DNA of 22,772 bases, from assembly GCA_009775195.1 (NCBI GenBank), contig VSPF01000021.1, positions 1 through 22,772 of the forward strand, in the 5' to 3' direction. The notes beneath the pieces are model-generated. The model was given only the letters and a program-made list of their open reading frames with translations. It made no database searches and was not told the origin of the DNA. Positions 21,956 to 22,772 of this stretch are shown here, in pieces. The translations under genes and the position numbers were made by a program. This stretch comes from Muribaculaceae bacterium (lineage in GTDB: Bacteria; Bacteroidota; Bacteroidia; Bacteroidales; Muribaculaceae). The number at the start of each line of letters is the position of its first letter. Position 1 is the first letter of the stretch.

Positions 21956-22470
21956 TAAACCTCGCCCCCGTGGCAGCCGCCGACAAGGCCGCTGCCGAAG
22001 ACCTGTACCTTGCCGCCTTCCCTCCCGAGGAACGTCGCCCTTGGCAGCAGATTGCCGACACAGGCACGATGCCGCGCCTGTGTGGACTATATAATAATGA
22101 AGAACTGTTTGTCGGCTTTGTGACCGTGTGGACATTCGAGCGCTATGCCTACGTAGAGCATTTCGCCGTATCACCGTCGCAGCGCGGCGGCGGAATAGGT
22201 GCCGCTGCAATGGCGGCTTTGAGGCAGATGCTCGGCATGCCCGTGGTGCTCGAAGTGGAGCCGCCGACACACCGCGACCCCATGGCACCGCGCCGCATAG
22301 CCTTCTACGAGCGATGCGGCTTCGCGCTATTAGATTATGATTATATGCAACCGCCCTACTCTGCGGGCCTCCCGTCGGTGCCGTTGTGCCTTATGAGCAC
22401 CGACCCCGGCCTCGACCCTGCCGAGATAGAGCGCACACTCCACTCGCAAGTCTACGGCTACTCCTCGTAG
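21952..22470 (+). CDS. GNAT family N-acetyltransferase
   Basis: A 172-residue acetyl-CoA-dependent acyltransferase of the GNAT fold. Motif A is visible as VEHFAVSPSQRGGGIGAAAM (about 67-86), where QRGGGIG binds the pyrophosphate of acetyl-CoA, followed by FYERCGFALLDYDY (about 116-129), the usual GNAT motif B. The substrate is unknown. Its ATG overlaps the mutS stop (ATGA), so its translation is probably coupled to mutS. Its 3' end overlaps that of hflX by 13 bp on the opposite strand. Confidence 0.85.
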   Translation: MINLAPVAAADKAAAEDLYLAAFPPEERRPWQQIADTGTMPRLCGLYNNEELFVGFVTVWTFERYAYVEHFAVSPSQRGGGIGAAAMAALRQMLGMPVVLEVEPPTHRDPMAPRRIAFYERCGFALLDYDYMQPPYSAGLPSVPLCLMSTDPGLDPAEIERTLHSQVYGYSS

Positions 22471-22772
22471 TGTTCGTAGAGGAGGTCGTTGTAGGGGAAG
22501 CGGGTTAGGTGTATTTCGCGGGCCATGGTGTAGAGGCGCGCCTTTAGCTCGTCGATATTTGTACCTTTCTTGGCACTGATAAACACGCAGTTGTCTTTCA
22601 TCTTGGCCATCCACGATGCTTTGAGTTCGTCGAGGGTGATATTGCACCGCTGGCGTGGCGTGAGGTCGTCGTCGTCCTTGGGCTTACATGTAAATGCGTC
22701 GATTTTATTGAATACGAGCAGCATAGGCTTGTCGGCCCCGTTGCATACCTCGCGCAGGGTGCGGGCTACGAC
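22458..22772 (-). CDS. hflX: GTPase HflX, C-terminal part (5' end outside the window)
   Basis: A ribosome-associated GTPase that splits stalled or heat-damaged 70S ribosomes. Only the last 104 codons are present; the frame is open through position 22772, so the gene continues beyond the window. Visible are ARTLREVCNGADKPMLLVFN, the G4 motif NKID and the G5-like FISAKKG, then the C-terminal region (LTRFPYNDLLYEHYEE). The order and spacing match HflX rather than other Obg-like GTPases. It converges on the GNAT gene and overlaps it. Confidence 0.85.
   Translation of the reverse strand, partial: VVARTLREVCNGADKPMLLVFNKIDAFTCKPKDDDDLTPRQRCNITLDELKASWMAKMKDNCVFISAKKGTNIDELKARLYTMAREIHLTRFPYNDLLYEHYEE

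Overview
The window looks like a chromosomal piece of a member of the Bacteroidales. The evidence is a type IX secretion sortase (PorU), a secreted protease with a type IX C-terminal sorting domain, a Bacteroidales-type septum-initiator/trmD/mutS neighbourhood, and several promoters of the Bacteroidetes form (TTTG, about 20 nt, TAnnTTTG) with no clear Shine-Dalgarno sequences. The fairly GC-rich genes with a gut-type GH51/GH35 pair make Muribaculaceae a reasonable guess, but only a guess.

Layout. 1-2361 (minus): an AT-rich C10 (streptopain-like) secreted protease with a BspA-type leucine-rich repeat region and a sorting tail. 2362-2785: a long candidate leader RNA for it, with a promoter, a long-range 16-bp stem and what looks like an antiterminator/terminator switch. 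2860-3720: a gene-free block packed with palindromes, including a 255-bp MITE-like element inside a nested inverted repeat, ended by the terminator of the next operon. 3747-8059 (minus): a translationally coupled GH51 arabinofuranosidase and GH35 beta-galactosidase operon. 8169-9652 (minus): HAD phosphatase and ribF, coupled. 9827-10361 (minus): two identical tRNA-Glu(UUC) genes on either side of rpsT, with a strong promoter. 10404-15825 (minus): acyltransferase, GH25 muramidase and PorU. 16005-16590 (minus): an ECF-type sigma factor. 16762-17760 (minus): two small unrecognised genes. 17852-22470 (plus): trmD, a DivIC/FtsB-like protein, a four-helix membrane protein, mutS and a GNAT acetyltransferase. 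22458-22772 (minus): the 3' part of hflX, convergent with and overlapping the GNAT gene.

How the genes fit together. The C10 protease carries the kind of C-terminal tail that PorU removes, so the window holds both a likely cargo and the sortase. GH51 and GH35 would release arabinose and galactose from arabinogalactan-like side chains in the periplasm or at the cell surface; no SusC/SusD pair is visible. Most other genes are housekeeping.

The most unusual part is 2400-3720. At least eight short hairpins share the core TC-GRA-GA, with stems that differ between copies by compensated base changes. The strand carrying the GNA loop switches at the centre of the array. Next to it lies the apparent attenuator RNA in front of the protease gene. 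I read the array as a REP/MITE-like family whose folded form, probably as single-stranded DNA, is under selection.
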